DNA of 64,000 nucleotides, from contig JANFOG010000011.1 in assembly GCA_024336345.1 (NCBI GenBank), positions 744,001 to 808,000 of the forward strand, in the 5' to 3' direction. Made by a program: the position numbers and the translations under genes. The notes under the pieces are model-generated. The model saw only the letters and a list, made by a program, of their open reading frames with translations, had not been told where the DNA came from and searched no databases. Positions 1 to 10,079 of this stretch are shown piece by piece. The DNA comes from Mariannaea sp. PMI_226. Taxonomy: Eukaryota > Ascomycota > Sordariomycetes > Hypocreales > Nectriaceae. Numbering within the stretch: the stretch's first letter is position 1; each line of letters opens with the position of its first letter.

Positions 1-100
1 TCTTCTGCCCCCAGATGTCAAATGGACATCGCGAAGTTGCCTATGACCTTCGCGGCACAGTCTGGCTCAACCATGAAGAAACAAAATAGATTTTCTTTTC

Positions 101-1313
101 TCAAACCGCACTGTAGCCGCCTCGACTGCCAGTGCCTTGCACGGTGTTGAGAACTCGCCGAAGCCAATCCTTCATGAGGTAGGGAACGTCGCGAATGGTG
201 TCGCTGTGGGGGAGCAGGTCCCATCCGCGAGCTCCGTAGCGATTATAGTTCAACCAGCTGGAAAAGACGAGGTAGGTAGCGATGCCGAGGAAAGCGCTAG
301 AAAATGTCAGTACGGGCCTCTGAAGGTTGCTAGAGGCTTAGAAGAACTTACATAAGAATGAACCAGGTGAAAAATCCCCAGTGGGAGCTACTGGGGTCGT
401 CGCCCTCGTCACCACCATCATCGCGCTTCTCACAGGCATATTTGGTATACCAGGTCATTCGTAGGACGTCAATGTCCTTTTCAAGTCCGTAGCTCTCCCA
501 GATGAGAGCGGCGTCCTCCTTCTTGAGCTGATGCTCTGTAATTGATTCACCATCCTCGCCCTCGCCATCTTTATCGCTGCCCTTGTCATCGCTCTTGTCG
601 CCGTCCTTGTCCCCATCCTTGCTATCCTTGTCGTCTCCCTCCTTAGTCTCACCTTCATCCTTCTCATCGGCTCGAAGTCGGAGCTTGGAGGCGTCGTATT
701 TGTCTTCGGAGTCCCATTCTCCCTCAGTACCCGTTCGGTTGCGATCGCAAATGAGTTCGATAACCGCTCTCTGCTCCCGGCCAGCCCTGGTAAGAGGATG
801 CCTGCCTCCCTTGAGGACAAGTCTTAGGCCCTCCTTCTGTGAGTCGGCGGTGGAATCGCTCGTCTTCAGTCTTGTCGCGGTATATTCAAATTGTGAACCG
901 CCAGCATTTTCTAGATTGCCTGCGATTGAGGTGACGTCCATAATGGTATCGGTCTCGTCTTGCAAAAGATGGGTGATGGCGCACACTGTTGCCTGTTAGT
1001 CCATGGAAACCCAACTGGAGCGACCCCAGTCCAGCCACCTACCCCTAGTGCCGTTGGGACATTCTTGTCCCTTCTTTGCCTTCCCGCTCTTCTTCAGTGG
1101 CCCGCAAAGGTCAAGTGTATATGTGGTGTTGAAATGCTCGGGAGGGTTGGGCTCGTAACGCGTCGTGACCACGGAGTGCGGCCCCTTCAGCTTTGACAGG
1201 TCGAAGCTGTGTCCATCAACCCGAATATTTTCGCATGTTAGTAGCGAAGCCAGTCCCGGTGCTGGGATGACCAGCAGGGAAAGCAGGAGTGCTGATAATT
1301 GAGGTGTATGCAT
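101..1313 (-). CDS. atg27: Atg27-like autophagy-related type I membrane protein
   Basis: Three exons on the minus strand: 1313-1043, 985-352 and 296-101 (366 aa), with introns GTAGGT...ACAG and GTAAGT...CTAG. I start at the ATG at 1313 because it opens directly into a signal peptide (about residues 1-22); an in-frame ATG at 1370 would only add a leader. The lumenal part has conserved Cys and the family-typical stretch HFNTTYTLDLCGPLKK. It is followed by a strongly acidic Lys/Asp/Gly-rich segment, a single membrane span around residues 293-315 (built across intron 2) and a short cytosolic tail ending in YSAV. Yeast Atg27 also ends in a YSAV tyrosine sorting signal. Atg27 cycles between Golgi, endosome, vacuole membrane and Atg9 vesicles and supports Atg9 trafficking. 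The long acidic insert looks lineage-specific. Identity is from recalled family features. Confidence 0.9.
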
Positions 1314-2247
1314 TGCTGAGAGTGGGAGGAAGGATCGGGAGATAGGATGGGTGATGGCTCTTACGGCCAAGGTAGACCAGAAAGCAAATTAACTTGAAAC
1401 GCAGTAGAAGCTTTGCACTGTTTTGATGAAATGCAAATGGTCCGGTTATCTATCGGGCGCCGATGAAGGAGTTAGTTGATGGACTGGTCGCGTTTGCCTC
1501 GATCTATCACAGGCTCGGAAGAACATGACCAAGATTCCGCACTTGGGCATTGTGTCATCATGCACTAGAGCATTTGAGTACCTAGTGCACGTGACCCAAC
1601 CAAGCCACCAAGGAGCTCATTTTACAGCTGACAGATAACTTACACTTGACCTCCCTCTGTAACTCAAATCATCATACCTTACCTCATTAGGTAAGGTAGC
1701 TAGTTACCAAGGAGAGCTTTCTCTGCTGTCTCCCAACTCAAACAATATCTCAGGCACAACTGTCTACGTCTTGCACTCACATACTCCCCATCAAGTCAGA
1801 GAGAACCAAACCAGCGCACTACGTCAAAACGCTTATATTACTTTCGCACGCGAGATAGTTTTGTCGCAAACTGACGATTCCATGTGCAAGCTGTTATTAT
1901 AATACAGTTTCCCACACTAACCCCTCCCAACACCGCGCATGATCGTAGTAGACATTCACTTCAGCATCAATACACCAAACCCACCCAAGTACCACTCACA
2001 GCCGTAAAAGAAAACCTCCCTGTCCTGAATCGAAAGAATTTCCGCTGGGTATAAAGCATCCAACGCCCAAACTTAAAATACTGTTGTTTGTTGTATAATC
2101 ACAAAACCTCATCAACGCCAGGCACTCGTTCAGTAGGCTGTCTAATTTTCTTCTCTTCCCACAGCTAGGCTGCAGATCCGATGCAGCCAAAAATAAAGAA
2201 AAAAGGAAGCCATCACATGATAGTCATTCGCTTTCGCAGGATTCTTC
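1314..2247. other. Intergenic: atg27 5' side and spt20 3' side
   Basis: This 934-bp gap has no credible ORF. It should hold the atg27 promoter and leader near 1314-1900 and the spt20 3' UTR towards 2247. The one clear structure is a perfect 10-bp inverted repeat at 1675-1698. Confidence 0.7.
1675..1698. repeat. Perfect 10-bp inverted repeat of AGGTA type
   Basis: The arms TACCTTACCT (1675-1684) and AGGTAAGGTA (1689-1698) are exact reverse complements separated by CATT. Related AGGTA/AGGTAAGG strings occur near 15208, 15543, 15571 and 24596, all in gene-free DNA. Confidence 0.8.
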
Positions 2248-2959
2248 CTACATCCCCTGAGGGCCCATCATGCCATTCATCCCTTGCATTTGTTGCATTT
2301 GCTGTTGTTGCAACTGTTGCTGTTGCATCTGCTGCAATTGTTGCTGCTGCTGTTGTTGCTGTTGTTGCTGCTGCTGCTGTAATAGCATCTGCTGCTGGGC
2401 CCTGCGCTGGGCCATGTTTTGTTGGAGAAGTTGTTGAGCTTGCAAGACCGATTGCTGCTTAGCTTTCTCCATGAACTCCGGGGGAATTCGATCCATCCCA
2501 CCATGCTTGACCGCAAGGCTGGAAATTATTTTCTGGTAGATGGCCCTAGCATTATTCTGAATCTGGGCCTGCATAGCATTAAGTCCCATTTGCTGCTGTT
2601 GAGACTGCTGTTGTCCCGGTTGCGCCTGTTGCGCTTGTTGCGCCTGTTGCGCCTGCTGTGCTTGCTGCACTTGTTGAAGTTGCTGTTGTTGCTGCAATGC
2701 GGCTAGGGCTTGAAGATTCGGATTGTTACCATTCATCATCTGATTGCTGACTTGGCGTTGCATAGGATTGCCCATTTGGCCGTTCATTTGGCCCATTCGT
2801 GCCATTTGCTGGTGGAGCTGGGCCTGCATCTGGGGTGTCATTTGACGCATCTGGCCTCCTTGCATGTTCTGGAGTTGCTGAGCATATTGCTGTGCAAGCT
2901 GCTGCTGGTTAAGCATGCCACTTTGTTGCTGTTGCTGTTGTTGTTGTTGTTGTTGTTGT

Positions 2960-2997
<38 letters not shown>

Positions 2998-5483
2998 TTG
3001 TTGTTGTTGCTGTTGCTGTTGTTGTTGTTGCTGCTGCTGCTGCATTATCATCTGCCGTTGCATCAGCTGCTGCATCATCTGCTGCTGCTGTTGAGGCGAC
3101 ATCTGTTGGCCATTCATATTGCCATTAGCAATTCCATTCTGCATCGCAGCCAGTTGCTGCTGCTGCACGATAGCACGCTGTTGAGCAGCCATATGTTGAA
3201 TCACTTGGGCATTTGTCTGGTTGTTCATCATCATGGCTTGTGCCTGCCCCATTTGCGAATTCTGGGCCATCATATTAGGAGGTGGACTGGCTTGTGTCAT
3301 GCGAGGAGTGGCGACCATTGCTGGACGATTAATCGGGGTAGCATGCGGGATCTGGGGCGTAGAGTTGGGCATTCGTGGCGTGCCAGAAGGATGGCTCTGT
3401 TGACTCCCACGAGACGACATGTTATGTGCCATAGGGACAGACATGGGATGGTTCTGGACGACTGAAGAAGGCCGAGGAGGGCTAGCAGCCACACCAGAAT
3501 TCGTCTGTTGCATGGGGACACTGCCAACCATAGGCGAAGACATGTTCTGAGGTGTACCTTGCCTGGCAATTGGGGAAGACGCCGGGGGTTGAGAGATCTG
3601 AGCCTGGAAGCGTGGTTGTGCTTGTGCAGGCATGTTGTTGTTCATGCTGTTATTAGCGGGTGTAGGTGTAGCTCCAGTTGCTCCATTCGCCATGCCATTG
3701 GCCATGACTGGGTTGGCCGTAGGATGAGCGTGTTGAGGCTGGGGCATGTTCTGCCTCTGAGCATTCTGGTTGCTTGGGGTTGAGGCGGCAGCTCGAGCTT
3801 GCCTCTGAGCTTCTGCTTGCGCCTGTCGCTGTGCAGCAGCCTCTCTTGCAGCGGCTTCTCTTGCTGCGTTTTCTCTCGCCGCATTCTCCCTTCTGGTTCG
3901 CTCCTGTTCTGCGGCTTGCTGTCGTTGCGCGAGAGCCAATGCTTCTTGTTGCTGCTGTCTCTGCTGTTGTAGTCTTCGATCATTTTCCTGCTGCTTGATC
4001 TTCTCTTGCTCCTTCTTCTCTGCATGATCACGTTTGATGTCCTCAATGACCTTGAAGCGCTCAAACCGTGGCTCGAATGTAGCAGCCCCAGTCTGTGCAT
4101 CTCCATCACCGGTTCCGCCACTTGGTGCGCCAGCAGCATTGGACGATAATCGCTCGTCCAATACAAGCATATACCGTTCCTGCTCAGCAGCTGCGGCCTC
4201 ATCGGCGGCCATCTCAGCCACAGTCCTCTTCCTGGTCTTGGGTTGTGGAGGTGGATCTGAATGCTTGGGATGAGCGAAGGCCTCCAGAAGAGCGATTGTT
4301 TGTTCGGCGTTCTTTGTTGGCTCCAACATGAGGGGGGCGTTTGTAGCTAATAAAATCTGTCCTTCTGCTTCGTGAATATTGCTTCCATCGAGTTCCATTT
4401 TCTCGCGCTTCACACGTTTCGCCGGAGGGGGCATGCTCGCTGCTGTAGGTGTCGGTGGTACCATAGATATAGGGGTGGTAGGTGGTATTAGACTTGAGGT
4501 ACCGGGCTCATTCGCACCTCTCGGGGTTGCAGCTTTGATCATGAGATCCATTTGAAGACTTTCGGGGGTTGGGTGCAAGACGACTGTAAAAATCTTGGGC
4601 TTGAGCGGTGACTTGCCATTTTGTCCATCGGAGGCAGATGTAGGAAGGTTTTCCTTATCCTTTTCCTCTTTTATCTTCTCCTTCGACTCTTCTGCTACCT
4701 TATTCGGACTGTCTCCATTTGCCAGACTCTCCTTTGGATATGGAACATAGGGAGATGGTGTCAGACACTGGTTATAGTTGTGAATTGACGAAGCCACGAG
4801 ACTGTTGGTTGTTGAGGCAGGCTTGGCTACATCTTTTGTCTGAGCAACAGACTTATGATCGTGCACTTGAACAATAAGACAGCCGTCATAAAATGGTACT
4901 CCGCCCTCGATAAAATATGAGAGGAGATCATGTGGAACAGTGCGACTCCGAAGGTGGTCGAGAAAGAGACGCATTGGCGATTTGTATTGAAACATGCCGT
5001 CTTGGTTGTCGAACCTGAAGTGCGTAGGGTGCATATGAACGATAAGCGACGGAGGACGACCGGCGTGTTTCCGTAAAATATACGAGTCGGTGACAACTGT
5101 CAAGAACGTTAGTTGCATGTCCACAACGAAGAGATGAAACCTGCAATCATACCATAGGGTGGAGGTTCCTTGTCGCTCGCATTTGGGTCCGCCGCCAAGG
5201 AGGCAGATCGTAAGCCAGCGCTATTTCTTGAATTTCTACCTAATATTTGTGACGAGGTATCACGGCGCACACGGTTCACCGGCCGTACAGTCGACGCGGT
5301 AATAGACCGCTCGCTAGCCGAATGAGGCTGCTTCGCGCTTGATGGGGGTTTTTTGGTCGACATTGAAGGAGAGGGTGAGCTTTTTGCAGGTGGAATCGTT
5401 CCATTTGTCTGAATTCCTGCAGGGACAGGTCGTTTGACTTTATTGGCGACATTCTGATGGACACCGGATCCAACGGGCGCCAT
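2248..5483 (-). CDS. spt20: Spt20 subunit of the SAGA co-activator complex, polyglutamine-rich
   Basis: Two exons, 5483-5153 and 5096-2248 (1059 aa), with intron donor GTATGA and acceptor GACAG. The N-terminal 110 residues are basic and low-complexity. The Spt20 domain starts just after the intron with VVTDSYILRKHAGRPPSLIV and continues through HMHPTHFRF, the FLDHLRSRTVP region and the FYDGCLIVQVHDH segment. The remaining ~750 residues are disordered Gln/Pro/Asn/Met-rich sequence with a charged EKIKQQ/AREAAAREA segment and a pure 40-Gln run at residues 796-835. Spt20 is a structural subunit of SAGA, needed for its integrity and for TBP-related functions, and acts in the nucleus. Long Gln-rich tails are usual in filamentous fungal Spt20. 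The polyQ length may vary between strains. Confidence 0.92.
2923..3042 (-). repeat. CAA/CAG tract coding for 40 glutamines in spt20
   Basis: Forty consecutive Gln codons, a mixture of CAA and CAG, appear as TTG/CTG triplets on the plus strand. The mixed codons should make it more stable than a pure CAG repeat. Shorter Gln runs follow downstream in the same gene (around 2330-2385 and 2680-2700). Confidence 0.95.
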
Positions 5484-6094
5484 GATGTCGAATGGCGCTG
5501 CGCGATAGCGCAGCTAAACGTGGCGGTTTGCTCGGCCTTTTCCTTCTTCACTCGATTTAACACTGGGAAAAAAGCGTTATAGCGAAAACATCGATGCTGG
5601 GTTCGCGATAGCGCGACAAGGATGCCGAGACCAGGTCAGATGTCGTCGAGATGGTCGCACGTCGCCTATGGTGATGCGGAGAAGTGAAGCTGGGACAACG
5701 GAAGAAGCGCGAAGTCGTCTAGCAAAGCCCAGATTCAAATAAATAGCGTTAATTCATAAAGTAATAATTGTGCGATGCAAGCCACACGATCGGGTGCCAT
5801 AAAGGGATCGGCGCGATAGTTTAGAGGTTGAAAGTTGATTGATGCTGCACTTCAAGCGTCGCCGCATTACGGGTGTGGTTGTTGGCGTTATTTGGACCAG
5901 GGGATGCATTCGACACGTCACGTGATAACTTAGAATCTCTGCGTTCAGCAAAAGTATCCCACCAAGACAAGCAAGAAAACAAAGGCAACTAAGAAAGCCT
6001 CCGATAAATCCATATTTCCAGCTGTGCTACTCATATACAAAAAAATAACTCTCGTGGTATCCTTCACCAGGTTCGTCAAATACCCTATTTACTC
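5484..6094. other. Intergenic: spt20 promoter and pex22-like 3' end
   Basis: This 611-bp gap lies between two tandem minus-strand genes. The spt20 upstream sequence is GC-balanced and holds repeated GCGATAGCG-like strings (5498-5625). The part near 6000 is AT-rich and probably carries the 3' UTR of the peroxin gene. No gene is supported. Confidence 0.6.
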
Positions 6095-7427
6095 TCAATC
6101 TTGGCCCTGCACTCTACGTGCCCAGTCATCATTCACGCGCATGCCATCCACGACAACTATACCACGGCCTCTCCCAACGCGCTCCGGGCGCTGCCACCAC
6201 TGCTCAGCCTTACTAGGTCCTCCAGCTTCAGATTCACTGTCTGCAAGTCCTCCAGATCCGCCATCAGCTCCAACAACGAGGATTACGTCATGTCGAAGCC
6301 ATGTTTGAAGGTTCGTGATGATACTGCCATCCTCTCCAGAGAGCGATTCCTGTAGGTAGATAATTTCAGGCTGTAAATGACGAAGAATGTGGACATGACC
6401 GTTGGGGGTAGTAAATGGCATGACCATAGTTTCCTTTTCGACAAGGCCTAGGGCCTCCGAGTATACCGCGTTAAAGGCAGGGTTAGACGAAGACCTACCG
6501 ACTGTGAGCAAAAATGGACAGTCAAATAAGTTGTAGAAGACTTACAGTGGATTCTTCGACTCCTCACCAGGGGTAACTTGATCGTGTCCAATGTTAGAAA
6601 ATGAAGAGCTGAGCGAAGGAGGCGGAAGGTTACTAGTTGAAGTATCCATCGTCGTGTCCTTCAAATCCGGAGCATAAATCAAAACAAACAGTTTAGTCCT
6701 GGAGAAATCAGTGTGGCGAGGGATGTGCGACAGAATCGACTGCCAAGTTTTATTAGTCGGAATGTAGGAACAAGACTTTGAATTGGGTACTCACAGCGTG
6801 CTCGTGGAATCCATCATTTTCCTCATACGGGCCTTGACCATCCGCAGAAAGAACAATGGCAACAGTCTTGCGCTTCTTGCCACCGCTGATTGCAGATGGC
6901 GATGCAGGAACTGGGGGAGCTCGCTCCTGTTCCTGCTTCGCATCTGCTTCCTCAGACCAGGGATTGTTCTCGCTGTAAGGACTTTTATCCTCTTCGCGAA
7001 TCGAAGCCAAAGCCTTGCCCATGGCAGCGCTGGCAGCGGCTACTCCAGCAAAGACAGTCTTTCCTGTAGAATCAAAAAACTGCTGTGGGCTGGGGGTTCG
7101 TCGCAACGCGCCAGACATCCGAGAGCCCCATCCGGTGGAAAGAGCTTCCTCCTCGACTGGCGCGACTCCATGAGCTTGATCTTCCGGTCGTGGTGGTTTC
7201 TCGGGAGGTTGAGTGTCCTTGGGGCCATCCTTTTTGCGGTCTCCGCGAGATTCAACATTGTCGTAATCCAGGCCTGCTAAGTGTTCGTGTTCGTCATCTT
7301 CGTCCTTTCGTTGTCTCCATGCCCAAGCAGCGGCGCCCACGGTCGCAACCGTAAGCGTAACAGCAAGCGGCACCCAGTGACTCCAAACGCCTCGTCGCGA
7401 ACGCGACGATCCGTGATCGAGCGACAT
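6095..7427 (-). CDS. pex22: Peroxin 22-like peroxisomal membrane protein
   Basis: Three exons, 7427-6795, 6739-6546 and 6494-6095 (408 aa). Intron 1 is GTGAGT...GCAG (phase 0). For intron 2 the acceptor that keeps frame is GGTAG at 6496-6495, not the earlier CACAG, which would bring a stop. A membrane span lies near the N-terminus (about residues 15-38, ending AAAWAWRQR), then an acidic/proline linker, then a globular part beginning KKRKTVAIVLSADGQG and continuing with a Rossmann-like TKLFVLIYAPDLKD and VHILRHLQPEIIYL. In yeast, Pex22 anchors the ubiquitin-conjugating enzyme Pex4 to the peroxisome for Pex5 recycling; filamentous fungal homologues are annotated Pex22-like. Head-to-head with gcd1, sharing a 693-bp upstream region. 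Confidence 0.8.
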
Positions 7428-8120
7428 TTAGGCAGCTCGCTGTCGCATTGCTATATGGAGGGTACGACGCGAGCGGCAACGAGGCAGCGGGCGGGCAGTG
7501 GGTGTAATACCCTCGTTCGATTTATTAGGCGAAAACGTGGCGATTGCGAACTTGACTGTCTCTGGTGAGCTGCGTGGTGTCTGTGCCAGACTTTGTCGCA
7601 GTGGTGAGGGCAATTTGGACTGCCTGTGGCTGGATCCGACTCGTTAAAGTCGCGGTGGCTGGTATCACTTATCGTCAACAACGAGGTGGAGCTGAAGCAT
7701 CATCCCTAGCAACCCGAGGTCCGATGCCAGCTCAGGGGCTGATTGAGGAGTGATTGGATGGTCGAAGGTGGAGCAACAAATATCCGTCCCCGAGGTGTGG
7801 GGACCAGCGCTTAGTTAACATGTGCTGATGCCGAGTGTGGCGTTCGGGGTAGTCCAGCCACCTGAGCCACATGTGGGACTCATTGTCACTTTTTCAAGGT
7901 CTTGGCAGCGATTTTCTAGTGACTCTTCAAATCGAAAGTGTATCAAAACGACTCAGGTTCACTGTAAGAGTCTTTGGAACTCTCATAAAAGCACCGGCAA
8001 GCCAACCGGAGAGACTCCAAAACTCCAAGAGTACGATTCGGAACTTCCAACGGCTTCCTCCCCAAGGGGATCCTTCCAAACCGCACCACACAGCCTGAGA
8101 TTCCGTCACAAGTCACCACA
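7428..8120. promoter_or_regulatory. Divergent intergenic promoter region, pex22-like / eIF2B gamma
   Basis: The 693 bp lie between the ATG of the pex22-like gene on the minus strand and the ATG of the eIF2B gamma gene on the plus strand, so both promoters must lie here. I see no strong TATA box and no ORF that looks genuine. Confidence 0.6.
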
Positions 8121-10079
8121 ATGCCCCACGCTGTGACAATGCCCTCAACTGGGCTTCAAGCCCTCATCCTTTGCGGGCCAGGCTCGTCCTTCCCAACCTT
8201 CACATCTAATCCGGATGAGAATCCCAAAGCGCTTTTGCCAATTGCGAATAGACCGATGGTCTGGTATCCTATTGACTTCTGCTACCGAATGGGAGTTACC
8301 AGTGAGTCAACCCCGCTATGAGCCCCAGGTTATCAGATCGCTAGCAAAGCTATCCTACTTGCCACGTCTCGTGTTTAGTTTGATTTCTTGCCGGTCTTTC
8401 AGATTCACTCTATGCACAAATTCTGATATCTGGTCCTGTTCACTCTTCTGACATTGCTGAACGACCAAAGTCAATCGAGATCCAGAAGAGAAAATGTACC
8501 TATACTAACTCCAACTAGGCATCACTCTCATCTGTCCTCCATCTGCTTCAGCCGCCATTACTACTGCACTGAAGACTAATCCTTTTCTTACTACTCTTCC
8601 TTTGCCACGGCCCGATATCCTGGCACCTGCAGATCTTGACCAGAACACCGGTACAGCTGACATCCTAAGGTTGCCGGAGGTCAGGGAACTCGTGACAGGA
8701 GACTTCATTGTTCTTCCTTGTGACCTTGTGTGTGAACTTGGAGGAGAGAAACTCGTGCAATCATGGATGGTCAAGTCGGCCAGTCTCACTGATTTACTGG
8801 AAACGCCTAGATTATCTAACGGACACCGGTCTCTACACAGCGGTGGACTCGGAGTGTGGTATGACACGAAAACCACAACTCCTGTTAAGGGGGAGAACAC
8901 CGACTTTGTTGCCACTGCCCCCCTTCCTTCGTCTCCAGTTACTCGTTCCAAGGGATCTTTGTTCGAGAGCCTCTCTGAGGTAGTATATTCCATGCCCACG
9001 GATTCTCTCAACGACCTCACAGAGGAAAAGAAAGGACTTCCCCTTCGACATGGTCTCCTCAGAGCACATCCTCGCATCCGAATGCTGACTACTCACCGAG
9101 ATGCGCATATTTACATCTTTCCTCGATGGATTTTAGATTTCATCAAGGAGAATGAGCGCCTAGAAAGTATTGGCGAAGATGTCATTGGGTGGTGGGCCAA
9201 GGCTGGATGGCAGTCGGGTTTGGCTGATAAGCTCAAAATGCAGTCTGTTTGCAGCTATGGTCGTGTCGAAGATGATTCTGAATCCCCATTAGACGGCAGT
9301 GTGTCGCCCGTGGAAGCCAGTCCTGTTGGCCAATCTGCATTCGAAAATCCTCTGTCAGAAACTGGTGCCACAACGACTGCTGGTCAGATTCAGTCACATG
9401 GGGACGTGTCCTCGTCAAGGAAGCCATCCAAATTCGATGTGCCACCAATCGTCGCATATGTGCACTCTAGCAAGGACAATGGGCCCGTCATTCGTCGTGT
9501 GGATACGGCGCAATTGCTCCTGGCAATCTCATTGCAACTCGCTAAGTTGCCTTCCATTGAGGAGACGGGCCCTGAAGGAGCATCCCCATTTGCACACGCA
9601 AGAAAGATTGCCTATCCGGAGGGTGTAAAGCCCCGTACTACCATCACTAAGCAAGACAGTCTTATTGCAGAGAACGTGACTGTTGAGGAGAAGACCTCCA
9701 TCAAGGAATGCGTTATTGGGGCCAACTCTCAAATCAATGAAGGTGCCAAACTGTCACAATGTCTTCTCATGGAAGGCGTCACTGTTGGAAAGGGCAGCAA
9801 GCTCACCCGATGCATTTTGGGCAAACGATGCGTTATCGGTCCTGGATCTGTTCTGACTGACTGCGAGGTTCAGGAGAATCTCCTCGTTGAGCCCCGAAGT
9901 GAGTACCCTCTTAGCCCCTATCCAAGAAAGATTTTACTAATACCTGTTTTCTCCACTCATCAGCTGAGGATAAGGATAACAAGCTCATGAGCTCAGAGGG
10001 CCTGGAGGCTACGGAAGCCGAGATGGACGAGGTGCTAAACGAAACGGGAATGGAGGCCGAGGAGGCAGTGATGGGTTAA
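8121..10079 (+). CDS. gcd1: Translation initiation factor eIF2B subunit gamma
   Basis: Three exons: 8121-8301, 8519-9898 and 9964-10079 (558 aa). The N-terminal part is a nucleotidyltransferase-like fold, with LILCGPGSSFPTF, NPKALLPIANRPMVWYPIDF and LPCDLVCELGGE. The C-terminal part is a left-handed beta-helix of hexapeptide repeats (about residues 435-525; IAENVTVEE, CVIGANSQINEGAKL, GVTVGKGSKL, KRCVIGPGSVL). It ends in an acidic tail (EATEAEMDEVLNETGMEAEE). Gamma pairs with epsilon in the catalytic part of eIF2B, the guanine nucleotide exchange factor for eIF2 in the cytosol and the target of Gcn2-type stress signalling. Intron 1 is long (217 nt) compared with others here and its donor overlaps a TGAGTCA motif. 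Confidence 0.95.
8303..8309 (+). promoter_or_regulatory. TGAGTCA (Gcn4/CpcA-type bZIP site) overlapping the intron 1 donor of gcd1
   Basis: The 7-mer TGAGTCA is the exact yeast Gcn4 and fungal CpcA core. It sits on the 5' splice site GTGAGT of the eIF2B gamma gene. Overlap with a donor consensus makes chance occurrence quite likely; function is unproven. Confidence 0.3.

Noticed and set aside
583..999. 138-codon Ser-rich plus-strand frame
   Set aside because: Antisense shadow of the acidic Asp/Lys repeat region of atg27.
2710..3465. 251-codon plus-strand frame rich in Leu and His
   Set aside because: It is the antisense shadow of the spt20 Gln repeats (CTG/TTG read as Leu).
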